Of a stretch of 64,000 nucleotides of DNA, positions 8,159 through 15,322 are shown piece after piece. The stretch lies in contig NZ_CP030117.1 in the NCBI RefSeq assembly GCF_001039275.2, positions 4,030,001 to 4,094,000 on the forward strand. The letters are read 5' to 3'. The position numbers and the translations under genes were made by a program. The notes under the pieces were generated by a model, which worked only from the letters and a program-made list of their open reading frames with translations, searched no databases and was not told where the DNA came from. The stretch comes from Brevibacillus brevis. GTDB taxonomy: Bacteria; Bacillota; Bacilli; Brevibacillales; Brevibacillaceae. The stretch's first letter is position 1; each line of letters begins with the position of its first letter.

Positions 8159-8329
8159 GTGGGAGAACACAGCCGTTTTCGTGAAGGAGAAAAGTCTCCG
8201 AAAAATGCCGTATACATGGAGATTGGTGAGTCCGGTGCAAGTGTGCAGGACCCGATGATCATCGAGCTTTCCAGAGGGGAAAAGTTCCCCGCTACACGAA
8301 ATAAAAATCGCGTATGGACACAAAAGTAA
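8159..8329 (+). CDS. YjzC-family small protein
   Basis: A 56-residue protein starting at GTG 8159 with AGGAAGAAGG just upstream. The translation begins MGEHSRFREGEKSPKNAVYM and ends NRVWTQK, matching YjzC of Bacillus in start (MGE-RFK-G-KAPNNG), centre (YVEIGE-G) and end (HNRVW). YjzC-type proteins are small and of unknown function, common in spore-formers. A clear terminator follows 8 bases after the stop, supporting a real transcription unit. Confidence 0.82.
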   Translation: MGEHSRFREGEKSPKNAVYMEIGESGASVQDPMIIELSRGEKFPATRNKNRVWTQK

Positions 8330-8336
8330 GGAATGC

Positions 8337-8379
8337 AAAAACCAACCTGGCACTATGCACAAGGTTGGTTCTCTTTTTT
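8337..8379 (+). terminator. Rho-independent terminator
   Basis: AACCAACCT (8340-8348) and AGGTTGGTT (8362-8370) form a 9-bp stem followed by CTCTTTTTTA. It ends the YjzC-like transcript and lies directly against the stop of the convergent acidic gene. Confidence 0.88.
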
Positions 8380-8380
8380 A

Positions 8381-8629
8381 CTAATTGTCGTCGTTTTCGT
8401 CGTCTTCTTCCTCTTCGTCTTCTTCATCGCCGCTTAAGTAAATAATGGTGACACCCAAGCTCTCCAATAACGAAAGGACTTCTTTGTTCAACTCCTGATC
8501 CATGAGCAATCCCAGGCTTTCCACGAGTTCGAGCTCTTCCAGTTCTCCCTGTTCAGCATCCTCGATCAGTTCTATGATTTCGGTCATTCGCTTTTTTTCC
8601 AATACGGCTACGAGTTCATCTCTTGTCAT
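8381..8629 (-). CDS. Acidic protein resembling sigma-70 region 1.1
   Basis: An 82-residue protein with a helical first part and a C-terminal run of Asp/Glu. The order of a Glu-rich helix, then LNKEVLSLLESLGVTIIYLS, then DEEDEEEEDDEN recalls region 1.1 of the primary sigma factor, where an ELGI-V strand leads into an acidic linker. No other sigma domain is present. The start ATG 8627-8629 has GAGGTG upstream. It could be a stand-alone modulator of RNA polymerase or simply an acidic small protein. The resemblance is by eye only. Confidence 0.6.
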   Translation of the reverse strand: MTRDELVAVLEKKRMTEIIELIEDAEQGELEELELVESLGLLMDQELNKEVLSLLESLGVTIIYLSGDEEDEEEEDDENDDN

Positions 8630-8720
8630 AAATCGTTTTACACCTCATTTTCTACTCTCTATGCTTTATAATAGTACATAATCGAACCATTGAAAACCAA
8701 GCAGTGAGGTGAAGATCACC

Positions 8721-9254
8721 ATGTATCCGCAACCGTATCTGGATTATTTGATTCAGTTTCATGTAGAACGCGATTATTTTGAGTGTCATGAGATTCTCGA
8801 GGAGTATTGGAAAAGCGCTCCTCCACATGAGCGGCAGCCAGTGTGGGTTGGCTTGATTCAAATCTCCGTCGCTCTTTATCACCAGAGACGAGGGAATCAG
8901 TCAGGGGCAATCAAAATGCTCACAAGCGCTGTATCCCTCGTCAAAAAGCATCATCTTGACATCCAAAAGCTTGGGTTGGATAGTGACAGTCTGGCGAGTC
9001 TGCTTGAAGAGCGCCTGACGGAAATACAAAATGGTCAGCCCTATCGAAGCCTGTCCTTGCCCATGACAGATACTTTGAAACAGGCGTATCAAGAGGCTTG
9101 TACGATGCAAAATCACCCTGAACATCGGGATAGTAATATGCATGACGCCTACTTGCTGAATAAGCATACCTTGAGGGATCGAAGCGACGTTTTGGCAGAA
9201 CGTCAGCACCAGTTGCAAATGCGCGAAGCACGTCGAAACAACGAGTCGAACTAA
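8721..9254 (+). CDS. DUF309 domain protein
   Basis: A 177-residue protein with the DUF309 signature near its start, FHVERDYFECHEILEEYW (about residues 11-28). This is followed by a helical region with GLIQISVALYHQRRGN (about 40-55). The His and Glu of FECHEILE are the family's conserved residues. The function is unknown. The start is the ATG at 8721, 8 bases after GTGAGGTGA; a GTG at 8709 lies within that site. The last roughly 60 residues are polar and outside the domain. The gene converges with the KptA-like gene, and the two overlap by 4 bases at their stops. Confidence 0.85.
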   Translation: MYPQPYLDYLIQFHVERDYFECHEILEEYWKSAPPHERQPVWVGLIQISVALYHQRRGNQSGAIKMLTSAVSLVKKHHLDIQKLGLDSDSLASLLEERLTEIQNGQPYRSLSLPMTDTLKQAYQEACTMQNHPEHRDSNMHDAYLLNKHTLRDRSDVLAERQHQLQMREARRNNESN

Positions 9255-9802
9255 TCTGCGTACTGCTGCAAATAACTGGCTGGGACAGCATCGCTCAAAC
9301 AATAGTGCTCACCCACTCGGTAAAAGCAAATGCCGGCTTCATGGGCCTCCTTTGCATTCACAGTGACGAGGCGCAATGTGTCTGTCGGCACTCCAATATG
9401 CTCCGGCCTCTCTGCAAGCTGCACATACTCACTGGCAATCGGCAACAGACCGCCAGTGAGTACCTGCTTCAATAACTTTCGATGTGTCCCGTAATACAGA
9501 ACGTCAGGTGGTACGATCTCGATGAGCCTGTTTTTTGCAATGGAGGGCAAAAAGCCGTAGGTAACTCGAATGAGTGCTCCACCGTCCCATTCGATACTAC
9601 GCTCCGGATCGAATTCCATGACTTGATGAAGATCTTGCCTGGTTATGTACGTACACCCTTTTAGCGTATGAAGATAGTCCAGCAACGGCTCAACCGGGGT
9701 ATAACCATACGTGTCATAGTAGAGTTGAAATGCTTCACTGTTTTGCCGAAGTATACTGAGCAATCGCTTGCGAAGTCTCGTTTCTTCATGAATCGCCAGC
9801 AT
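9251..9802 (-). CDS. Divergent Tpt1/KptA-like RNA 2'-phosphotransferase, active-site residues lost
   Basis: KptA/Tpt1 enzymes remove a 2'-phosphate from RNA using NAD+. This 183-residue protein follows the family layout: LRQNSEAFQLYYDTYGYTPV (18-37) for the LRH...G-v-V-LL segment, an LIRV segment at 77-80, PPDVLYYGTHRKLL (98-111) for the LYHGT motif, and a C-terminal LSDAVPASYL (169-178). Family catalytic residues are altered: the LRH His is Gln20, the LYHGT His is Tyr104, and the R--HVHLS segment reads ASEYVQLA, so that Arg and His are gone. Arg19 and Arg79 remain. It is probably inactive as a phosphotransferase, or has a new role such as NAD+ or RNA binding. Confidence 0.72.
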   Translation of the reverse strand: MLAIHEETRLRKRLLSILRQNSEAFQLYYDTYGYTPVEPLLDYLHTLKGCTYITRQDLHQVMEFDPERSIEWDGGALIRVTYGFLPSIAKNRLIEIVPPDVLYYGTHRKLLKQVLTGGLLPIASEYVQLAERPEHIGVPTDTLRLVTVNAKEAHEAGICFYRVGEHYCLSDAVPASYLQQYAD

Positions 9803-9823
9803 CAGTTTCGCCCTCCTATCCGA

Positions 9824-10504
9824 TCAATAAATCCAGAGAACCACAGCTAGTGCGAGACCCAAATCCGCGAACAGATGACTCATCCAGTTTGGATAAATCG
9901 AAGGAAACATTCCTTTCATCCATCCCCAAATCAACCCTGCACCAAAAACCATCGTTGTAATGAGCAAGCCGTTTCGAAAACCAAATAGGATCGTAGAGAT
10001 AATCAGGTGATACAAGGAATAAAAAAAGCTGGAAAGAAAAATGGACATCAAGCGGGACAAGGATGCGCGCAACCGCTGCAATACGAAGCCTCGCCAGAAC
10101 AATTCTTCCAGTAGTGAGTTAATGAAAATGAGGTAGAAGGAAAAAACCCAAATCCAGCGGCGTTCAATCCCCCATGCTTCCATACCTGTTCGAACGGCTT
10201 CAGTTCTTCCCGGTTCTTGCAGGAGCAACCAAAGCCCTGCCAGCACTCCTGTCAACATAAGAACGCCAAATGCCAGTCCGTATAAAGTACCCTGCCATTC
10301 AAAACTTCCCCACGCTAAACGCCAGTGCTTTCGCAAATCTCCTTCCCACCATCCGTGAAGGGCGGGGATACAGATGCAAACGAGCACATGAAAAGTAAAG
10401 AACGTGACAATGACGCTATGCTTTTCCACCAGTCCGTAAAAGATCGTGAGTGTCGCAGCAAATCCATACACAATCAACAGTAGCATCGTTCGTTTTCGCG
10501 CCAT
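9824..10504 (-). CDS. CPBP-family intramembrane metalloprotease
   Basis: A 226-residue multi-pass membrane protein of the CPBP (CAAX protease and bacteriocin-processing) family. Motif 1 is EELFWRG with E133, E134 and R138. Motif 2 contains H166 (FYSLYHLI) and motif 3 contains H210 (NWMSHLF). These Glu and His residues are the expected metal and catalytic ligands. Roughly seven hydrophobic segments are visible. Family members process prenylated proteins or give immunity to bacteriocins; the substrate here is unknown. It is divergent from the MFS gene and appears monocistronic. Confidence 0.88.
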   Translation of the reverse strand: MARKRTMLLLIVYGFAATLTIFYGLVEKHSVIVTFFTFHVLVCICIPALHGWWEGDLRKHWRLAWGSFEWQGTLYGLAFGVLMLTGVLAGLWLLLQEPGRTEAVRTGMEAWGIERRWIWVFSFYLIFINSLLEELFWRGFVLQRLRASLSRLMSIFLSSFFYSLYHLIISTILFGFRNGLLITTMVFGAGLIWGWMKGMFPSIYPNWMSHLFADLGLALAVVLWIY

Positions 10505-10614
10505 TTACGAATAGCTCCTTTTGGGCGTAATGGCCGCAGTATTGCGTTAGTTTGTCCGTTATATAGGCGAAGAATACCCACAAAGACAATAAATATACAA
10601 GCGTTTGCATGAAT

Positions 10615-10643
10615 GCTATACTAGAGAAATCGCTTTTTATCAA
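10615..10643 (-). promoter_or_regulatory. Possible SigA promoter for the CPBP gene
   Basis: On the minus strand TTGATA (10638-10643) and TATAGC (10615-10620) are 17 bases apart. The distance to the CPBP start is about 110 bases, so the leader would be long. Confidence 0.4.
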
Positions 10644-10698
10644 CTGAATGGATCTGTTCAAATTTTTACCTATCTAACGAATGTTTGGAGTGGCTCTC

Positions 10699-11898
10699 AT
10701 GTTATGGCGTAATCGTACCTTTCTGCTTTTAATGAGCGGAGAGATCGTCGCGGGAGCGGGCATGTGGATTTCGATTATTGCCAATCTTTCGTTCATGCAG
10801 AAACTCGTTCCTTCTGATACGGTGAAGGGCTTGATTCTGATGTGTGGATTGGTGGTCAGCATCCTCCTCGCCCCTAAAGCGGGTGTGGTAATCGACATGT
10901 ACGACAAAGGCAGGATCATGCTATTTGCCAGCCTGGTCCGAACACTCAGCCCAGTCTTCATGTTCCCAGCTCTTGCAAACGATTCTCTTCTGTGGATGAT
11001 TGTATCTTTGATCGTGATGCAATGCTCTGCTGCGTTTTATTTTCCAACCGTACAGGCTTCCTTGCCAGCCATCCTTTCCCAGGACGAGTTACTCAAGGCG
11101 AACAGCGCATATTTAAATATCTCTACCCTCTCGCGCATTGGAGGAACGGCAATCGGTGGAATACTCGTTGCGTCCATGGACTTGTCCATGCTGTATGTGT
11201 GCTCCATCATCGCGTACGCTGTACTCGCTGTCGTCACGCTCTTTCTCCGCATTCCGCCAGTCACTTCTCGGAAGATTCAGGAAAAAGTGGAGTTTCGCGA
11301 AGTACTGACAATCTCGCGACAGGATCCAGCCTTGTTTGTCGGATTGATTAATAACGGGTTGATCACCTTATTCCTCGGCGGTGTGAACCTGATGATCTTG
11401 AACTTTAGCGAGCTGCAACAGGAACCGCAGCTCATGGGATGGATCTATGCAGCAGAAGGAATCAGCATTTTGATTGGGGGGCTCTTGGCAAAACGTTGGA
11501 TAGGCCGCAGAAACCTCGTGGCAGCGTCCACCATCATGCTCTTTTTCTTCGCGCTGTCCCAGTTCGGCATGTCATTCGCCGATAACAAATTCATGGTACT
11601 TGCTTCCTTCTCGGTGTTCGGATTTGTCGTTGCTTTCTTCTTCCCTGTCACGGCAACGATTTTCCAGAAGCGCCTGCCTCCACACCAGCAAGGGCGATTC
11701 TTTTCTTTCAAAAGCATGCTGGATCGTGGATTCTTCTTGTTGGCTCTTGCGATTACAGGAGTTGGGCTGGACCTTCTCGGCATTAGCGGTTACCTCCTCT
11801 TCATCGGCTCGGTGACATTGCTCTTTGGCTTGTTGACTTTCTTCTACAGTAAAAAGCATAAGCTGGATGTACGGTCCCACGATGAAGCAGCTGCCTAG
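10699..11898 (+). CDS. Major facilitator superfamily transporter
   Basis: A 399-residue transporter with about 11-12 hydrophobic segments and short basic loops. The segment DMYDKGRIMLFASLVRTLSP (about 77-96) resembles the loop 2-3 motif D-x-x-x-R-R of MFS drug exporters. It belongs to the MFS_3/enterobactin-exporter-like group of permeases (NRTFLLLMSGEIVAGAGMWI at the start). I use ATG 10699, with GGAGTGG 6 bases upstream; the ATG at 10681 lies before that site. The substrate is unknown. It is monocistronic and divergent from the CPBP gene. Confidence 0.85.
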   Translation: MLWRNRTFLLLMSGEIVAGAGMWISIIANLSFMQKLVPSDTVKGLILMCGLVVSILLAPKAGVVIDMYDKGRIMLFASLVRTLSPVFMFPALANDSLLWMIVSLIVMQCSAAFYFPTVQASLPAILSQDELLKANSAYLNISTLSRIGGTAIGGILVASMDLSMLYVCSIIAYAVLAVVTLFLRIPPVTSRKIQEKVEFREVLTISRQDPALFVGLINNGLITLFLGGVNLMILNFSELQQEPQLMGWIYAAEGISILIGGLLAKRWIGRRNLVAASTIMLFFFALSQFGMSFADNKFMVLASFSVFGFVVAFFFPVTATIFQKRLPPHQQGRFFSFKSMLDRGFFLLALAITGVGLDLLGISGYLLFIGSVTLLFGLLTFFYSKKHKLDVRSHDEAAA

Positions 11899-11992
11899 TA
11901 GTGGAAACGTACCATGACAAACGCTTTCCCATAGACCATACTTTGGTGTACACTAGTGGAAGTATGTTGAACACTTATGGAGGCGTTTTTCC

Positions 11993-12472
11993 ATGCAGAT
12001 CCTTTCCTCTCCCATTTTGGGAATCCTGCTGCCTCTCGTGATGGCTATTGCAGTGATCATTGTGAGAATGCGTCGGCAAAAAAAGCCGGCTTCTGCAAAA
12101 AGCATTATTTTGCCACCCTTCTTTATGGCGACAGGGTTTGCGATGTTCTTGTTCCCGGAGGCGCAATTACCGCCCAAGTTTGATATTGCTGCCTTTGTGG
12201 TTGGGCTTATCTTTTCGATTCCGCTGATTATGACGTCACGCTTCGAAATCATTGGGCAAGATGTGTATTTGAAACGGTCCCGTGCGTTTTTCTTTATTTT
12301 GTCCGGTCTGTTGGTCATCCGGCTGATTATTAAACTGCTGATCAATGATAGCTTTACACCGATTCAAACGGGTGGACTGTTCTTCTTGCTCGCATTCGGT
12401 ATGCTCGTACCTTGGCGCATCGCGATGCTGGTGATGTACCGGAATTTAACCAAAAAGACGTTTGGTACCTAA
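11993..12472 (+). CDS. CcdC-family membrane protein (DUF1453)
   Basis: A 159-residue membrane protein with about five hydrophobic segments, matching CcdC of Bacillus. CcdC is encoded near ccdA and linked to cytochrome c biogenesis in B. subtilis, though its own role is not established. Family hallmarks are KSIILPPFFMATGFAMFLFP (about 37-56) and SRFEIIGQDVYLKRS (about 80-94). ATG 11993 has TGGAGGCG upstream. No ccdA or resA gene lies nearby. A strong bidirectional terminator follows. Confidence 0.85.
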   Translation: MQILSSPILGILLPLVMAIAVIIVRMRRQKKPASAKSIILPPFFMATGFAMFLFPEAQLPPKFDIAAFVVGLIFSIPLIMTSRFEIIGQDVYLKRSRAFFFILSGLLVIRLIIKLLINDSFTPIQTGGLFFLLAFGMLVPWRIAMLVMYRNLTKKTFGT

Positions 12473-12475
12473 TAG

Positions 12476-12511
12476 AAAACCACCTCCATTGCGAGGTGGT
12501 TTCTTTCATTT
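12476..12511. terminator. Bidirectional terminator between CcdC-like and Nudix genes
   Basis: AAACCACCTC (12477-12486) and GAGGTGGTTT (12493-12502) form a 10-bp perfect stem. TTTCTTTCATTTT follows on the plus strand, and an A-rich stretch before it gives T's on the minus strand. Confidence 0.85.
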
Positions 12512-12524
12512 TCGGTTCCTCGGA

Positions 12525-12932
12525 TCAAAACTCTACATAAAACGGATGCTCTTCTTCTCGCAAACACAGCTCAATGCGTTGCCGAAAGTTTTTCCAAGTG
12601 ACCATCTCCAAAGCTTTCTCTACCGAAAAAAAGCCTGCCTCCAAGCATTCCGGGGTCGTGATCAATTCTCCACCCACCGGCTTGGCTAAAAATAACGCAT
12701 TGCAGAGGCTTTTCCTAACATTTTGAAAAATACCGCAAAACTTCGTCACTTCAATCTCCAAGCCGCATTCTTCCTTTGTTTCTCGAATGGCTGCCTGTGC
12801 AAGAGATTCGCCCTCCTCTACTTGGCCACCAGGCATTTCCCAGCCTCTACGCGGACCCTTGATCAATAAAATCTCCTGACGCTCATTGATGATAATCGCT
12901 GCTGCGGACACAATATGTCGGGGTGATCCCAT
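12525..12932 (-). CDS. Nudix hydrolase
   Basis: Nudix enzymes hydrolyse nucleoside diphosphates linked to another group. The 135-residue protein has a complete Nudix box, G-x5-E-x7-R-E-U-x-E-E-x-G-U, with G36, E42, R50, E51, E54, E55, G57 and L58. The start is the ATG at 12930-12932, preceded by ATGGAGGC. The substrate is not predictable. A MerR-type promoter about 100 bases upstream points toward this gene, with a fragment of a VOC gene between them, so it may be under that control. Confidence 0.9.
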   Translation of the reverse strand: MGSPRHIVSAAAIIINERQEILLIKGPRRGWEMPGGQVEEGESLAQAAIRETKEECGLEIEVTKFCGIFQNVRKSLCNALFLAKPVGGELITTPECLEAGFFSVEKALEMVTWKNFRQRIELCLREEEHPFYVEF

Positions 12933-12959
12933 ATGTATGCCTCCATTTCTTCTAAACGA

Positions 12960-13005
12960 CTATTCCAGCCTTGATAGACTGAGTCTTTACTCAATACTAT
13001 ATTCC
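12960..13005 (-). pseudogene. 3'-terminal remnant of a VOC-family gene
   Basis: Read on the minus strand, this segment gives EYSIE-stop-RLSLSRLE-stop, which aligns with the last residues of the intact VOC gene at 14430 (EYKIGGGSYFLAALE-stop), including the same TAG. The DNA 12939-12978 and 14409-14448 is identical at 33 of 40 positions. It is best explained as the tail of a second copy or as a scar of rearrangement. Confidence 0.55.
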
Positions 13006-13028
13006 CCTTTGGTAACAAGATATAATTG

Positions 13029-13059
13029 ATCATAAAACTTAAAGTTAACGTTAAGTCAA
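13029..13059 (-). promoter_or_regulatory. MerR-type promoter/operator with 19-bp spacer
   Basis: On the minus strand -35 TTGACT (13054-13059) and -10 TATGAT (13029-13034) are separated by 19 bases. This over-long spacing is the hallmark of MerR-activated promoters. The spacer holds a near-perfect dyad, ACTTAAaGTTAACgTTAAGT (about 13037-13056). It faces left toward the VOC remnant and the Nudix gene, and lies just upstream of the broken merR gene. Confidence 0.78.
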
Positions 13060-13070
13060 GGGGTAAAGTC

Positions 13071-13349
13071 ATGGCTGGACTTAGCATTGGGCAACGCGGG
13101 TATGACAAAACGACTACTTGAACGCACCGGCTTTAGCATTCAGGAAATCGCTATTTTGCTAGAAGGCTTTGATACCCGTGATCCCCTTTCCGAGCGGTGG
13201 GAGCAGATCGCAAAGCAAAAACGCTCCTAACTGAGGAGAAGAAAAAACAGCTTAACTCGATGATACAGATACTAGACAGTGGGCTAAGCTGTAAAGGTCT
13301 CACATGGTCGGCATGCTTGGAGAAGATAGAAAATACGGGTTCGTGTTAG
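13071..13349 (+). pseudogene. Broken MerR-family regulator
   Basis: Three frames are needed to read this gene. It begins at ATG 13071 as MAGLSIGQ, the typical MerR start. It then skips the rest of the winged helix and resumes in another frame (from about 13102) as KRLLERTGFSIQEIAILLEG, the usual helix after the DNA-binding domain. After about 13224 it continues in a third frame as LLTEEKKKQLNSMIQILDSG and then LSCKGLTWSAC, the Cys-bearing C-terminal effector part. The stop is at 13347-13349. Loss of roughly 50 residues plus a frameshift means no functional DNA-binding protein. Its cognate operator immediately upstream is intact. Confidence 0.7.
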
Positions 13350-13367
13350 GAAGGGGAAGTACAAGAA

Positions 13368-14372
13368 GTGATTTCAAGAGAGCAATTAGAAAAGAATCAA
13401 GTATGGCTCTATGCTTTCGTACTAATGATTGCCGCTGGAACTGGGTTGTTGTGGCCAGAATCCAGTGAAAGCTTAGATCGTATGATTTCGTTCATACTTG
13501 CCATCTTACTGTATGGAATGTTTACTCAAATACCGTTTTTTCGTTTACAAGAGGCACTGGCGAATCGAAAGTTCATCTATGCGCTACTTGTTACGAATTA
13601 CATAGCTGTACCTATTCTGGTTTGGGGGTTAACTCGGTTTCTTCCAACCGATCCGGCAATATTATTAGGTGTACTTCTTGTTTTGCTTACCCCCTGCATT
13701 GACTATGTTATTGTCTTTACACATCTTGGTCGAGGGAACGAAAAGCTTGTTTTGGTTTCGACCCCTATACTCTTTGTCACACAAATGCTTTTATTGCCAA
13801 TTTATTTAGCGCTTTTTATGGGCAAGACATCAGCAGAAATTGTGAGTGTCGGGCCGTTTCTCGAAGCATTTTTAGGCCTTATTGTTGTTCCACTGGGACT
13901 TGCTCTCCTTACTCAATGGTGGTCAAGACGCAAACCACACGGAGAACGTTTTCTTGATGCGACAGCATGGCTTCCCGTGCCTTTTATGGCACTAACCCTC
14001 TTTATTGTTGTTGCATCCCAAATCTCTAAACTATATACCTCTTATCATTTTATTAGCCAAGTGATTCCCGTCTATGTAGCATATATGGCCATTACACCAT
14101 TGATTGCACGTATCGTTTCTCGTATATTCCGTTTAGATACCCGAGCGGGGCGGGCTCTTATCTTTAGCGCAGGAACCCGTAACTCTCTTGTCGTTCTACC
14201 GCTTGCACTGGCGCTACCTGAACCTCTAAACGGGGTAGTGTCTGCTGTAATCGTAACGCAAACAATTGTAGAACTTATTGGGGAACTCTTATATATTCGT
14301 CTTGTTCCAAATGTACTTTTACGAGAGACGAACGGAACTGCTGAAAACAAAATGAATAGGCTTGGTAGATAA
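13368..14372 (+). CDS. ACR3/bile-acid-symporter-fold transporter, arsenic-resistance-like
   Basis: A 334-residue membrane protein with about ten hydrophobic segments, of the BART superfamily that includes ACR3 arsenite exporters and bile acid:Na+ symporters. The segment LTPCIDYVIVFTHLGRGNEK (about 107-126) contains the membrane Cys of ACR3 proteins and the following conserved loop. The C-terminal half has SAGTRNSLVVLPLALALPE. The start is GTG 13368 after GGAAGGGGAAG. It sits right behind the broken merR gene and may once have been controlled by it. No arsenate reductase or arsR gene lies next to it, so arsenite as substrate is only a family-based guess. Confidence 0.8.
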   Translation: MISREQLEKNQVWLYAFVLMIAAGTGLLWPESSESLDRMISFILAILLYGMFTQIPFFRLQEALANRKFIYALLVTNYIAVPILVWGLTRFLPTDPAILLGVLLVLLTPCIDYVIVFTHLGRGNEKLVLVSTPILFVTQMLLLPIYLALFMGKTSAEIVSVGPFLEAFLGLIVVPLGLALLTQWWSRRKPHGERFLDATAWLPVPFMALTLFIVVASQISKLYTSYHFISQVIPVYVAYMAITPLIARIVSRIFRLDTRAGRALIFSAGTRNSLVVLPLALALPEPLNGVVSAVIVTQTIVELIGELLYIRLVPNVLLRETNGTAENKMNRLGR

Positions 14373-14429
14373 TGAAACGATCTACATGACGGGCGGTGCG
14401 TTGGTACCGCCTCCCTCTCTTCCAAACAA

Positions 14430-15245
14430 CTATTCCAGCGCTGCTAGAAAGTAAGATCCTCCACCAATCTTATACTCGCTATTCTTGCTCGCTCCTGTCA
14501 GCCTCACAAAAAACGGTCTCTGCCCACGATTTTTCCATGTAGTCTGCGCCAATCCCTCCTCAGTCGGTTGGCAAAGTACTACATTTCCACCCGGAAGCTC
14601 AAATGCCTGACAAATGGCCCCCAGTTCTTTATCGTGGAATTTTTCGCTCTTCTCCCATCCAAACCAGCTTTGCCAAAGGGCTGTTGCTTCTTCCAGATCC
14701 TTTACTGCATAGCCTACTGACTGGAGATGGGCTGCACCGTTCGGATGTGCACCAATGATACCACGATTTGTCAAATCTTCTATTCTTTCTTCATCTGTCT
14801 GCGACCATTCAATGAGAAATGGCGGTAGAAGAGCACTATCTGCATCTTCGAGAAACAACATCCGCCACCGAAGGGTCGTGCCATCATCACGCGTACGACT
14901 TCCCGCAACAGGTCCCGTCACCTGCAAACCTTGGCTTCGCAGGCGCTCTGCCCACGCATCCATCTCGCTGGTCCGAAGCGCAATCTGGCTAAATCCTTCT
15001 CCCTTTGCTTCGTCCTCGATGCATTGACGTACGAGTGGATTATCTGATTGTCGAGCAAGCTCCTCGTGTTCAACCGCCAAAAATTCAACATAGGAAAGCC
15101 CGAAATAACTAAGGCTATTCCATGTTCCCCAAGACGCATGACGCCCTCCGGCTACCGCATGAAAACCCGCCTGGCAAAATTGTTCCGATGCTTCCTGAGG
15201 AGTTCGCTGTACAAAATGAACCAAATGATCAAAAGTTAATCGCAC
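14430..15245 (-). CDS. VOC (glyoxalase-like) family protein
   Basis: A 271-residue protein of the Glyoxalase_3 type within the VOC superfamily. It begins FDHLVHFVQRTPQEA, and GGRHASWGTWNSLSYFGLSY follows at about residues 33-52. The C-terminal half (about 170-271) looks like a second beta-alpha-beta-beta-beta module. Such proteins bind a metal and act on small organics, but no substrate is evident. A decayed copy of its 3' end lies at 12960-13005 on the other side of the merR/transporter locus. Confidence 0.85.
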   Translation of the reverse strand: MRLTFDHLVHFVQRTPQEASEQFCQAGFHAVAGGRHASWGTWNSLSYFGLSYVEFLAVEHEELARQSDNPLVRQCIEDEAKGEGFSQIALRTSEMDAWAERLRSQGLQVTGPVAGSRTRDDGTTLRWRMLFLEDADSALLPPFLIEWSQTDEERIEDLTNRGIIGAHPNGAAHLQSVGYAVKDLEEATALWQSWFGWEKSEKFHDKELGAICQAFELPGGNVVLCQPTEEGLAQTTWKNRGQRPFFVRLTGASKNSEYKIGGGSYFLAALE

Positions 15246-15322
15246 CTTTTTTCGCCTCTTTTCGTATTACTTATAGGATATCAAAACTCATTGATGTAAG
15301 GATAGAAAGACAAGGGGGAAAA

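Noticed and set aside
12863..13108. Possible 81-residue minus-strand gene over the MerR promoter
   Set aside because: It crosses the operator and the VOC remnant and overlaps the Nudix gene; composition and context do not support it.
15122..15322. N-terminal extension of the CapA-like protein
   Set aside because: It is antisense to the VOC gene start and would place the membrane anchor far inside the chain.
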